The translations under genes and the position numbers were made by a program. A model generated the notes under the pieces. That model saw nothing but the letters and a program-made list of their open reading frames with translations. It was not told the DNA's origin and searched no databases. From positions 1 to 64,000 of the forward strand of contig CAJKGK010000013.1 in NCBI GenBank assembly GCA_905199445.1: DNA of 64,000 nt, given 5' to 3'. Origin of the DNA: an uncultured Lachnospiraceae bacterium. GTDB lineage: Bacteria > Bacillota > Clostridia > Lachnospirales > Lachnospiraceae. This document shows positions 25,855 through 35,700 of this stretch, in pieces. Position 1 is the stretch's first letter. Every line of letters begins with the position of its first letter.

Positions 25855-25935
25855 GCCGGTTTAAAGTCTTTGTCAGAGCCTTTAAGCCGGCGGGGAGGCT
25901 GTGATTATCCCAATCACAGCCTCCCCTATTTTATT
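25855..25935 (+). terminator. Tandem hairpins, the second a strong terminator
   Basis: A first stem GCCGGTTTAAAG/CTTTAAGCCGGC (25855-25891, one G-U) is directly followed by a second 15-bp perfect stem (25892-25906 with 25912-25926) and TATTTTATT. The second is an intrinsic terminator for the small cysteine-rich gene. The first could be a processed 3' structure. Confidence 0.75.
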
Positions 25936-25949
25936 GTCTCAAAAGAATT

Positions 25950-26132
25950 TTATCTTTGAATCCCCCGCTTTTTCTTTATACAGTCAAGATCAATTTCATA
26001 AATCGTATTGTTTTCGATAATCAAACTATCCCCCTCCATCGTTTGCCCTTCTTTTTTAACTTCCTGCATACAGACAGGCATTTTAGAAAATCTGCACCGG
26101 CTTTTACTTTGTTTTTCCTGATCAGCCATCAT
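25950..26132 (-). CDS. Small hypothetical protein
   Basis: This 60-residue protein starts MMADQEKQSK and contains two cysteines (CRFSKMPVC). The C-terminus is basic (KKKRG). ATG 26132 follows GGAGG by 8 bases, the best reason to accept the gene. I recognise no domain. It is divergent from the gene at 26242. Confidence 0.6.
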   Translation of the reverse strand: MMADQEKQSKSRCRFSKMPVCMQEVKKEGQTMEGDSLIIENNTIYEIDLDCIKKKRGIQR

Positions 26133-26241
26133 TTTTAATTCCTCCAAAGTTTTAATGTTACTATATCATATGCAGTTTGTGTGTGTTAGTTTTCAATGAC
26201 AGGGCATATACTGATAGTAATCAAAGAGAAACGCAAAGGAT

Positions 26242-26910
26242 GTGAGGCATATCAGCCGCCCAATTAAACTTACAAAACTGGATGAACAGACATTTAACGG
26301 GATGTCCCAGGTTCTTAAAGCAGCCACGGCTTATATGGAGCCTTCTGCCGCAAAAACGGCTGCAGTTCTGGCAAAAATAATGGAACTGCGCAATACTCTG
26401 GCCTATATGAACCAATCCCAGCCGCTGCAGGCCTGCAGCATCGGCGGACACAGACCTGACACCCAGGAAATGCTCCAGGATCTCCGCAAATACTGCGACG
26501 GCGCTGAGGCTCAGTCCATTGACAGGATTTTAAATATGATGAAAATGGGAAAATTTTACGAAAAGTTCAAAGCCCTGGAAAATTCTCCAGAATTTCGCAC
26601 CATGCAAAATGCCCTTAGTCACACCGGAAATACCGGTGACAATCAGGCTCAGGCCCAAGATTTGCTGTCTAAAATTCCTCCCGAGCTGCTGAAAAATTTC
26701 AACCCGGAAATGCTTAATAATATTACACCGGAAATGATAAATCAGGTTATGAATGCTGCCAGACAGTCGGGATTCATAGACAATGCCGGCCCATTAGATC
26801 AAAATATTATAGAAAAGACCGACAATTCCCAGCTGATTGAGCAGCTAAAATCCATGCTGACGCCCCAACAACGCCAGATGTTTGAAGCATTACAGCGTTC
26901 CGTTAAGTAA
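26242..26910 (+). CDS. Hypothetical protein, helical, Met/Gln/Asn-rich
   Basis: This 222-residue soluble protein has no signal peptide or membrane segment. It appears almost entirely helical, with repeated short phrases near 150-170 (PPELLKNFNPEMLNN, TPEMINQV) and a polar C-terminus. The N-terminal part (about 20-125) may bind a partner, but I recognise no family. The GTG start 26242 is close behind AAAGGA; an alternative is the internal ATG at about 26302. It ends before a strong terminator. Confidence 0.65.
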   Translation: MRHISRPIKLTKLDEQTFNGMSQVLKAATAYMEPSAAKTAAVLAKIMELRNTLAYMNQSQPLQACSIGGHRPDTQEMLQDLRKYCDGAEAQSIDRILNMMKMGKFYEKFKALENSPEFRTMQNALSHTGNTGDNQAQAQDLLSKIPPELLKNFNPEMLNNITPEMINQVMNAARQSGFIDNAGPLDQNIIEKTDNSQLIEQLKSMLTPQQRQMFEALQRSVK

Positions 26911-26972
26911 AAAAGTGGAAGCTTCTAAAAAACAGACCACCGGTGCATACCGATTTTAACTTCAGCAATATG

Positions 26973-27048
26973 AAAACGAGACAATTCCGCACAAATCCTG
27001 ACTTTTCGCATTAAAACTTTGGATTTGTATGGAACTGTCTCGTTTTTT
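26973..27048. terminator. Bidirectional terminator
   Basis: A long interrupted stem (AAAACGAGACAATTCC ... GGAACTGTCTCGTTTT) with a T run serves the plus-strand gene at 26242. Its other arm begins right at the MATE gene stop. Confidence 0.75.
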
Positions 27049-28423
27049 ATCTTCCTGCCGCCATACCGTCGGCCTCAGCCCTTTGCTGAGCTTTGCGGAT
27101 AACAACCATAAAACAGATCAGATGGACGGCTGCCGTCAAAAACCATGAAACCGGATAAGAAATATACAGCGTCTGTAAAGTCCGGCTAAACTGAAAAATT
27201 GTAAAAATCCAGACAATTCTCAGTCCGCAGGCTCCGGCCAGGGAAACAATCATAGGCATTATGGAATAGCCCAGACCTCGAAGAGAGCCTACAGTCACAT
27301 CCATTAAGCCACATAAAAAATAAGGAATACATATAATGCTCATGCGCATAAGACCATAGCTGATCACACTTTCATCAGTGGAATAAATGCCAAGGAGCTG
27401 ATGCCCAAAAATCAGGGCTCCGCTGCCGAGAACCAAACCTGTCACTGTGACCATCAATAATGCCAGCCCCAGCACCTTACGGATCCGCTTATAATTGCCC
27501 GCACCTGCATTCTGGCTTGTAAAGCTTAAAGAGGTCTGATAAAAGGAGTTCATGGCAATATAAACAAAGCCCTCGATGTTGGAGGCTGCAGCATTGCCCG
27601 CCATAGCAACAGAGCCAAAAGAGTTCACCGATGACTGAATCAGAACATTAGATATCGAAAAAATCGCCCCCTGCAGTCCGGCCGGAAGTCCGATCTGAAT
27701 CATATGAAGCAGCTTCTTTTTGTGAATTCTCAGCATTTTTAAAGACAAATGAATGGCGCCTTCATTTCTCATAAGACATACAACCACGAGGATGGCCGAT
27801 ATCGCCTGTGATGAAATCGTTGCAAGGGCAACACCAGCCACGCCAATGCCTACAACAATCACAAAAAACAGATTTAACAGTACATTGATAATCCCCGCAA
27901 TAATAAGAAAATACAGTGGCCGGCGGGTATCTCCCACGGCTCTTAAAATGGCAGATCCGAAATTATACAGCATATTTACCGGCATACCGATAAAATAAAT
28001 TCTCAGGTACAACGACGCCAGATCAATCACATCATCCGGTGTTCCCATCATTTCCAGCATAGGCACAGCCAAAAACAGACCTACAAAAATAAGGATAAAC
28101 CCACAGATCAAGCTTGCCAGAATGGAAGTATGAACCGTTTTATGGACATCATCATATTCTTTTGCACCGTAATGTCTGGCAACCAATACATTGGTGCCAA
28201 TAGATAAACCGATGAACAGATTAACAATCAGATTAATAAGAGATCCTGTGGACCCCACAGCCGCCAGCGCCTGACTGCCGACATACCGGCCCACAACGAC
28301 AATATCCGCCGCATTAAATAGCAGCTGCAAAATACCGGACAGCATCAGCGGAACCGCAAATAACAACATTTTACCAACCAGCGGTCCCCGGCACATATCC
28401 ATCTCATAGGATTTCTTCGCCAT
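27047..28423 (-). CDS. MATE-family efflux transporter
   Basis: This 458-residue protein has twelve hydrophobic segments in two related halves. Family motifs include PLMLSGILQLLFNAADIVVVGRYVG near the N-terminus (residues about 18-42) and an equivalent segment in the second half. MATE proteins export drugs or metabolites using Na+ or H+ gradients. Start 28423 has GGGGGAG 8 bases upstream; the frame continues to 28471 without a better site. Substrate not predictable. Confidence 0.93.
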   Translation of the reverse strand: MAKKSYEMDMCRGPLVGKMLLFAVPLMLSGILQLLFNAADIVVVGRYVGSQALAAVGSTGSLINLIVNLFIGLSIGTNVLVARHYGAKEYDDVHKTVHTSILASLICGFILIFVGLFLAVPMLEMMGTPDDVIDLASLYLRIYFIGMPVNMLYNFGSAILRAVGDTRRPLYFLIIAGIINVLLNLFFVIVVGIGVAGVALATISSQAISAILVVVCLMRNEGAIHLSLKMLRIHKKKLLHMIQIGLPAGLQGAIFSISNVLIQSSVNSFGSVAMAGNAAASNIEGFVYIAMNSFYQTSLSFTSQNAGAGNYKRIRKVLGLALLMVTVTGLVLGSGALIFGHQLLGIYSTDESVISYGLMRMSIICIPYFLCGLMDVTVGSLRGLGYSIMPMIVSLAGACGLRIVWIFTIFQFSRTLQTLYISYPVSWFLTAAVHLICFMVVIRKAQQRAEADGMAAGR

Positions 28424-28615
28424 AAGTAAAACTCCCCCGTTTATAAAATTTTCATAGGATTTCAGGATCACAAGACCATACAGGCATGGACATGCATGAC
28501 CTTATAACCCTGATATTATAATAAAATTATAGTACAAATATTAAAAAAAATAAATATATTTGTAAAAATTTTAAAGGATAATTTACATTCTCAATAAAAT
28601 CGGGAATATACCAAT

Positions 28616-28668
28616 AAAAATGTGTATTTTAACTGCCTGCACTCAAAACAGTCAAAATACACATTTTT
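28616..28668. terminator. Terminator of the leuS operon
   Basis: Arms AAAATGTGTATTTT and AAAATACACATTTT with additional inner pairing (AACTG/CAGTC) form a long stem directly after the last gene of the leuS unit. A and T runs flank both sides. Confidence 0.75.
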
Positions 28669-28671
28669 CAC

Positions 28672-28914
28672 TTAATCCTCAAATTCACAGTGGACTGTCC
28701 ACAGACTTCCATGATCATCAATCTGTGTGACAACACCGTGCAGGATATTCAATTTTTCCTTGGCCGGAATGTTGCCGGACATGGCGACAGCCGGGTCTAT
28801 GGTGTAATAATACATCTTCCCCTGAAGGGTTTTAAGCACAGATTCACTGACCGTAACCGCATCACCCACAGCCACCAGATTCGGACGTTCCATACGAAAT
28901 TCCAAATGCTTCAT
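28672..28914 (-). CDS. Small conserved-looking protein downstream of leuS
   Basis: This 80-residue, beta-rich, soluble protein (MKHLEFRMERPNLVAVGD...) has no recognised domain. ATG 28914 follows GGAGG by 6 bases and lies 24 bp after the leuS stop, so it is co-transcribed with leuS under the leucine T-box. Composition and codon use match its neighbours. Function unknown; small size and alternating hydrophobic pattern suggest an OB- or SH3-like barrel. Confidence 0.75.
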   Translation of the reverse strand: MKHLEFRMERPNLVAVGDAVTVSESVLKTLQGKMYYYTIDPAVAMSGNIPAKEKLNILHGVVTQIDDHGSLWTVHCEFED

Positions 28915-28938
28915 ACCGGACCTCCAAAAATCGCTGTT

Positions 28939-31350
28939 CTATTTTGCCACAATATTGACAATCTTTCCAGGAACATAAATTTCCTTCACAATATTTCCGG
29001 ACAGACGGTCACCCAACGCTTCCTTTGCAGCCTTGATGGCATCATCCTTAGAAACATCCGCAGGAAGCTGAATAACAACACGCATTTTTCCGTTGACCTG
29101 GACAGCAATATTGACTTCATCATCCTTCATGGCCGCTTCATCAGCCACAGGCCACTGATTGTCAAAGACACTTGTGGTATGGCCCAGCTGCTGCCACAAC
29201 TCCTCACCCATATGGGGTGCAAACGGTGCAATAAGTATAGCCGCGGTTTCCAAAGTTTCTCTGTCAATACCGCCCTCTTTTTTAGCCAGATCGATAAGCT
29301 TGTTGTTATACTCCATAAATCCGGAAATAACCGTATTCAGGCTAAACTGTTCCAAACGGGTGGAAATATCATAAATCATCTTATTGCGGATTCGGATCAT
29401 ATGCTTTGTAGCCTTTACATCCTTATCTTTATTATCCATCACCATATTCCAGAAACGGTTAAGGAAACGGTAAACACCGTCAATACCCCGGTCGTCCCAT
29501 TCTGAATCCAGTTCTGGCGGTCCCACAAACAGCTCATACAATCGCAGGGAATCGCAGCCGTAATCACGTACAAGATCATCCGGAGAAACAACATTCCCCT
29601 TGGATTTGCTCATCTTGATACCATTCTTTCCGGTGATCATCCCCTGATTAAACAGCTTATGGAATGGCTCATCAAAATCCACAACCCCGATATCATACAG
29701 GAATTTTGTATAGAATCTGGAATAAAGCAGATGCAGCACCGCATGTTCCACACCACCGATATACATATCAACCGGCAGATACTTATCTGCTTTTTCACGG
29801 GATACAAGCGCATCATCATTTTTACTGTCCACATAACGGAGGAAATACCAGGAAGAACCTGCCCACTGAGGCATGGTATTTGTCTCTCTCTTTGCCGGCG
29901 CACCGCAGACCGGACAGGTTGTATTTACCCACTCCTCAATATCTGCCAGCGGTGATTCGCCGGTTCCTGTGGGCTGATAGCTTTCAACCTCAGGAAGTAA
30001 TAACGGCAGCTGGTCTTCAGGCACAGGCACACAGCCACAGTGGGGACAATGAATAATCGGAATCGGCTCTCCCCAGTAACGCTGTCTGGAAAATACCCAG
30101 TCACGAAGCTTGTAGTTGGTTGTCTTTTTACCAATACCCTGTTTTTCGATAATTTCCGGTGCTTCAGCCTTAAGCTTGGCAGAATCCATCCCTGTCCATT
30201 CACCGGAATTAATCACAACACCGGATTCCGTATAAGCCTGAGTCATATTTTCGATCTCCTTGCCGTCCGGAGAAATTACCTGTATCATCGGAATATTAAA
30301 CTTTTTGGCAAATTCAAAGTCACGGTCATCATGGGCAGGAACACACATAATCGCACCTGTACCATAATCCGCCAGTACATAATCGGAAAGCCAGATCGGC
30401 ACCTTGGCATTATTTAACGGATTAATGGCATAGCTTCCCGTAAATACACCGGTTTTTTCCTTATCCTGAAGACGGTCAACAGAAGATCTGAGCGATGTTT
30501 TATAAATATAATCTTCAACATCTGCTCTTGTCTCATCCGTAGCCAGATCTTTTGCCATCGCATGTTCCGGTGCCAGTACCATAAAGGTAGCGCCATATAA
30601 AGTATCCGGTCTTGTTGTATATACAGTGATCTTCCGATCAGAGCCATCCACGGCAAAATCGATTTCAGCACCATAAGATTTTCCGATCCAGTCTGTCTGC
30701 ATCTTCTTAACCTTTTCCGGCCATTCCAGCTTATCCAGGTCATTTAACAGACGATCTGCATATTTTGTAATCTTTAACATCCACTGTTTCAGATTTTTCT
30801 TTGTCACATCAGCACCACAGCGCTCACATTTTCCATTGACAACTTCTTCATTGGCCAGACCTGTTTTGCAGGAAGGACACCAGTTAATGGGCATCTCTTT
30901 TTCATAAGCCAGACCGGCTTTAAACATCTGTACAAAAATCCACTGTGTCCATTTATAAAATTTAGGATCTGTTGTGTTGACTTCCATGTCCCAGTCATAG
31001 ATGGACGCAATTTCCTGAATCTGACGTTTAATGTTCGCAATATTTTCAGCTGTAGATTTTTCCGGATGTACACCCATTTTGATGGCATAGTTTTCCGCAG
31101 GAAGACCAAATGCATCCCAACCCATTGGATGGATCACATAGTAGCCGTTTAACATTTTATAACGGCTCCATACATCGGAAATCACATAACCTCTCCAGTG
31201 ACCCACATGAAGTCCGTTTCCTGAAGGGTATGGAAACATATCCAGACAATAATATTTAGGTTTTTTACCGTCATTAACATTTACCGGGTTCTTTTCCCAG
31301 ATTTCACGCCATTTTTTTTCAATGGCTTTGTGATTATAGGGCGTTGCCAT
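28939..31350 (-). CDS. leuS: Leucyl-tRNA synthetase
   Basis: This 803-residue class Ia synthetase has HIGH motif GLHVGHW near residue 45, zinc-type cysteine pairs (CPSCKTG...CERCGAD), a CP1 editing domain (TTRPDTLYGATF, region GTGAIMCVPAHDDRDF) and KMSKS motif GIKMSKSKGN near residue 575. Length is usual for bacterial LeuRS. ATG 31350 follows AAAGGAAG. Expression is controlled by the T-box upstream. Confidence 0.97.
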   Translation of the reverse strand: MATPYNHKAIEKKWREIWEKNPVNVNDGKKPKYYCLDMFPYPSGNGLHVGHWRGYVISDVWSRYKMLNGYYVIHPMGWDAFGLPAENYAIKMGVHPEKSTAENIANIKRQIQEIASIYDWDMEVNTTDPKFYKWTQWIFVQMFKAGLAYEKEMPINWCPSCKTGLANEEVVNGKCERCGADVTKKNLKQWMLKITKYADRLLNDLDKLEWPEKVKKMQTDWIGKSYGAEIDFAVDGSDRKITVYTTRPDTLYGATFMVLAPEHAMAKDLATDETRADVEDYIYKTSLRSSVDRLQDKEKTGVFTGSYAINPLNNAKVPIWLSDYVLADYGTGAIMCVPAHDDRDFEFAKKFNIPMIQVISPDGKEIENMTQAYTESGVVINSGEWTGMDSAKLKAEAPEIIEKQGIGKKTTNYKLRDWVFSRQRYWGEPIPIIHCPHCGCVPVPEDQLPLLLPEVESYQPTGTGESPLADIEEWVNTTCPVCGAPAKRETNTMPQWAGSSWYFLRYVDSKNDDALVSREKADKYLPVDMYIGGVEHAVLHLLYSRFYTKFLYDIGVVDFDEPFHKLFNQGMITGKNGIKMSKSKGNVVSPDDLVRDYGCDSLRLYELFVGPPELDSEWDDRGIDGVYRFLNRFWNMVMDNKDKDVKATKHMIRIRNKMIYDISTRLEQFSLNTVISGFMEYNNKLIDLAKKEGGIDRETLETAAILIAPFAPHMGEELWQQLGHTTSVFDNQWPVADEAAMKDDEVNIAVQVNGKMRVVIQLPADVSKDDAIKAAKEALGDRLSGNIVKEIYVPGKIVNIVAK

Positions 31351-31380
31351 ACGTATATCTTCCTTTCTTAAATAAATAAA

Positions 31381-31625
31381 GCCCCTTCGTCACATTTAGA
31401 GACGAAAGGGCTTCCTGTCGTGGTACCACTCTAATTCGCTGTTTCACCAGCCTTTACAAGCCGGTTTTTAGCGCACTCATATTCTGTAACGGGAATCAAC
31501 CGTCCGAACCTACATAAACTTCAGCCCGGAGACTCAAAGGCGAGTTGGGAACATCATCTGCTGCCTCGCATCACCCGGCAGCTTTCTGAAAAATGAGGGG
31601 TTCTTAATACTCCTTATCCTTGTCT
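31381..31625 (-). ncRNA. T-box leader (leucine)
   Basis: On the minus strand the T-box core AGAGTGGTACCACGACAGG (about 31415-31433) is followed by a terminator hairpin (GCCCTTTCGTC/GACGAAGGGGC, about 31381-31411). Stem I carries CCAACTCGCC, where CTC (31542-31544) would be the Leu specifier codon, matching leuS. By family knowledge, uncharged tRNA-Leu relieves termination. Confidence 0.92.
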
Positions 31626-31646
31626 TTGCCATTTTAGCTGTTTTTT

Positions 31647-31675
31647 ATTCTACTCAGAATAAACCGGTTTGTCAA
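31647..31675 (-). promoter_or_regulatory. leuS promoter
   Basis: TTGACA (31670-31675 on the minus strand) and TAGAAT (31647-31652) are separated by 17 bp, directly upstream of the T-box. The -35 box starts only 7 bp past the stop of the gene at 31682. Confidence 0.85.
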
Positions 31676-31681
31676 TACCAT

Positions 31682-32197
31682 TTAGTGATTTTGGGCGGCC
31701 TTCATAAAAACACCGCCCATAGTCATCTGCCAGGCCTCAAGCAGTGCCTGATTCACCATTGTCTTAACAGAACCGTCATGAATATAAACCGTCAGGACAC
31801 TGTAGGCATCCACCTGACGGCCAATCACACCGCCCTCCAGCAGCGGGGCACTTCTCTGAACATCCAAAAGCTGGGTATGTAAAAGTTCCCCCGCACGTTC
31901 AAAATTTAAATACCGGGAAATATCCTGATTAGTCTTAAGGGACTCAAAAAGCGCATACTCAACTTCAAAAGCCAGTGCTCTGGCATAGGTATCCGGTTCA
32001 CTTTCTCCATGGGCTTCAAAATCTTCGTAAGGTCCCAGGGCCCCTACAGTCTGATCCAGATCAAAATCCCGGTTCACAATATGAAGCAACGGCATCGCTT
32101 CGCTGCCTTCCCTTGTAACTGTGGTTATTCCATAGCGTCTGGCAATCATATTCTCTGCTTTTTCTGCCATGATCTGTGCAAATTCATGGATTTTCAT
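31682..32197 (-). CDS. Hypothetical protein, last gene of the lacZ operon
   Basis: This 171-residue soluble protein begins MKIHEFAQIMAEKAENMIA. It resembles the DUF5688-type proteins seen in Lachnospiraceae (conserved 'LHIVNRDFDLDQ'-like stretch), but I cannot confirm the family. Its ATG overlaps the stop of the preceding gene by four bases, giving translational coupling, and AGAGGAC precedes it. No function can be inferred. Confidence 0.7.
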   Translation of the reverse strand: MKIHEFAQIMAEKAENMIARRYGITTVTREGSEAMPLLHIVNRDFDLDQTVGALGPYEDFEAHGESEPDTYARALAFEVEYALFESLKTNQDISRYLNFERAGELLHTQLLDVQRSAPLLEGGVIGRQVDAYSVLTVYIHDGSVKTMVNQALLEAWQMTMGGVFMKAAQNH

Positions 32198-32745
32198 GGA
32201 TTTTTGTCCTCTTTCTTCTGATCTGCGATTTCTTTTTGGTCCCTGTTTTCATTTTGGGCGTCAGGAACAGTCTGTTTTTTTTCAGGTTCTGTAAAAGAAA
32301 TATCTTTAAGGATACCTGTAAGCAATTCCCGGCTGCTGGCAGGAACAATAAAATAACACAGCAGCACAATCACAAACAGGACGGCCGGGGCGATAAACAG
32401 CTGCATATTCCCGTTAAACAGCATGACTGCAGAAGTAATTCCTGTCAGTATGGCCGCAAAAATAAGAAATATATTGGCTGTTGACTTCTTTTTAAAGGTC
32501 CCGGTAATCACACAGCCGTCCGCACTTTTCTCAACTTTTCCGAAGAAAAATGTATTCAGCCCGTTGCCTTCAAATTCCTTGTGATGATATAGTTTAAATT
32601 CACTGTCATTAAAAAATTGCCCATAAAAACAATTGGAAGAATGATACGCCCGACGATTTTCTTTTGTATCTTCCACAACCTTTTCTTTCCAGGAACGCAT
32701 CCATTGCTTTTTCGTCAGATGACTTCTGATTTCTATTGTATTCAA
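32194..32745 (-). CDS. Small membrane protein of unknown function
   Basis: This 183-residue protein has a soluble N-terminal half (about 1-88), two adjacent TM helices (about 91-108 and 114-134) and a charged, probably cytoplasmic tail. It appears to start at TTG 32745, which overlaps the lacZ stop and has GGAGGAG 7 bases upstream; no ATG is better placed. It is coupled to the genes on both sides. No domain recognised. Confidence 0.72.
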   Translation of the reverse strand: MNTIEIRSHLTKKQWMRSWKEKVVEDTKENRRAYHSSNCFYGQFFNDSEFKLYHHKEFEGNGLNTFFFGKVEKSADGCVITGTFKKKSTANIFLIFAAILTGITSAVMLFNGNMQLFIAPAVLFVIVLLCYFIVPASSRELLTGILKDISFTEPEKKQTVPDAQNENRDQKEIADQKKEDKNP

Positions 32746-35700
32746 TCTACGACTCCTCCATACAGCGGCTCAATTTCAAATTCGAAATGTCTCGGACAAT
32801 GGGATGGCAGCTGATACTCTGGATGGGTTTTAGCTCCCCAGCTGTTGTCACCACCTACACCCATCTGCGCCTGCAGCACTCTGATGACCGTAAAATGCCG
32901 CCTGGGCAGTTCATACCAATGTGCCGCGCATTCAAGTTCATGGGGTGTATACGGCAAAACATTCACGTCAAGACTGTGTCCTGAAAAACGCAGTCCTGTA
33001 CCGGAGGCATCACAGACATCCATATACCGGACACCGGTATGATTGCCGCATTCCTGAGGAATCACATACGGAGAAATATGTTCTTCAACCCGTTTGCTGT
33101 AAATTCCCAGCTTACAGCCCATGTTTCTGTCCATATAATTTTCTTCCGGTCCCCTGCCATACCATTTTGTATAATCATAATCCGCAGGAATTTTGAAAAT
33201 CATGCCAAATTCAGGCATCGGTGAAAGACCATCAGCACCTTCAAAAGCCATCTCAACATGCATCCGCCCATCCCGGCTAAAAGTATAGATGGTTTTTAGC
33301 TCAGTCTCCGGTTGTGTAGCCAGCAGATGAACGGCTGTGATTACAAAATCACCGTCATTTTGGGAAACCGCATAAGATTTCATTTTCTGGTAAAGAGATG
33401 CCAGCTTCCACTGACCGTATTCAAACGGCATCATGCATCCGCTGTCATTATCCGTAGGAGCCCGCCAAAAGCTGGGCTTTGGAATATCTGATACCAGCTC
33501 ACGGCCGCCTACCTTTATGGATACAATCACACCCTTTTCCCTGGAAATAATCACATCAAAGCCAGGTTTTTTAATGCCTGTATTAAATGGACTGTCCACC
33601 AATGTCCATGGAGTTTCCATAAGCTTGACCTGACCGCCGTTATGACATTGCTGTTCTTCTCCGCCGCAGTCATTTTGTCCGGCTGTGAATACATATTGGC
33701 CAAAAGCCACTTCATGCCCGGCCTTTGCCCATAAGGTATCCTCACGAAGGACAAAACTTACGGTAAGGGCATACTCCCGGCCGTCCTCCAAAACTGCAAA
33801 TGGCCATGCAATATCACCTTTTTCTCCTGGCTCAATACTGGTCCACAGCTTTGTCTGCTCAACCGTTACCCCTTCCCTCATCAGGGTACAGATACAGTCA
33901 AACTGTCCGGTATCTGTAAACAGATAATCATTTTCAATATGAATATTTTTTTCGTCTGCAGTCACATAAATACTGCGGTAATTATATTTAACCTCAGCCA
34001 TTTTCGGTGACAATGTACGGTCACCAAAAATAATGCCATTGACACAGAAATTGTAATTTGTCGGACGATCTGACCAGTCTCCGCCGTAGGCGAGAAAATC
34101 TTCTCCGTAACGGTCTTTCTTTAAAATAGACTGATCAATGAAATCCCATATAAAACCGCCCTGATACAACGGCTGCTGTCGGGCCAGATCTGTATATTTG
34201 TACATGGCCCCATTGGAATTCCCCATAGCATGGGTATATTCGCAGCAAATAAACGGTTTCTCCGGATGCTTACCGATAAATTCCTGAATTTTGGCTGCCG
34301 GCGTATACATCTGACTCTCCATATCGCTGGTATCCGGGAAGCGGCGATCATTGAAAACGCCCTCATAATGCACAAGCCGGTCTGGATCCATCGACTTAAA
34401 CATTTGGCTCATCTTATATATATTTTCTCCGCCAAAAGATTCATTCCCGCAGGACCAGATCAGCACACAGGGATGGTTTTTATCTCTTTCAACCATGGAA
34501 CGGGCACGATCCAAAATAATTTCCAGCCACTGGGGACGGTTATCCGGTATTGTAAATTTACTGCCCACAAAACGACCGTTTTCAAATACTCCTGGATGAG
34601 CCCATGTACCATGACTTTCCATATTTGTCTCATCAATCACATACAGCCCATATAGATCACACAGTTCATAAAAGCGGGTGGCATTGGGATAATGAGAGGT
34701 TCGGACAGCATTAATGTTATGCTGCTTCATTGTCCGGATATCCCAAAGCATTTCCTCTTCTGTGACTGCCCGCCCGTGAATATGAGAAAATTCATGGCGG
34801 TTCACACCATTAAATACAATCCGCTTTCCATTAATTTTCATCAGACCGTCCTTTAATTCAAACCGGCGCAGTCCCACGTATTGGGTCACATACTCCTCCA
34901 CAAGACCCTGGCTGCCGTAAACCGTCATACACAGCTCATATAAATTGGGAATTTCTGCACTCCACAGTGCAGGTGCAGCCACATGCATGGAAAGTCGGAC
35001 CCTTCCGTCACCATTCTCAGCGTTTTCTCTCTGAACCAGGCTGCCTTCCTGTGCAGGCATCCACACATCTTTGGCCACAGTTTCTCCTGCAGGATTTTTT
35101 AAAATGGCACTGATTTTTGTACATTGGCTCAGATCCGCTTTACACGTTCCATTCGTTTCCGGTTTTCCTAATTTGAGATCCACAGACACGTCCGCCTGAT
35201 CAAAATTTTCATTTAACCATGTATGGACAAACAGATCCCTGATATGAACATCTGGAACCGTATACAGATATACATCTCTGAAAATACCGGAAAAACGCCA
35301 GAAATCCTGATCTTCCAGCCAGCTTCCCGAAGACCATTTAAAGACCAGCACACTGATTTTATTTTCTCCGTCCTGTAAATAAGGCGTCAGCTCAAATTCT
35401 GACGGTGTAAAGCTGTCCTCGCTGTAGCCGACAAAATCACCATTGACAAATAACGCAAAGGCGCTTTCTACCCCCTGAAAAGAAATATAGACAGGATGTC
35501 CCTTCATCGACAGTGGGATACGCACATAGCGCACATAGCAGCCCACAGGATTAAAATTTTCAGGAATTTCTCCGGGCATAATATCCTCATGCCCGTCCCA
35601 TGGATAAACAACATTCACATAATGGGGGACGTCATGACCCTGAAGCTGCATATGCCCAGGCACATGAATCGTCCCCCATCCATGACAGTCATAATCTGCA

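Noticed and set aside
28690..29505. 271-residue plus-strand ORF opposite leuS and the small downstream gene
   Set aside because: It lies antisense across the leuS 3' end, has His/Asn-rich composition typical of a shadow frame, and no initiation signal.
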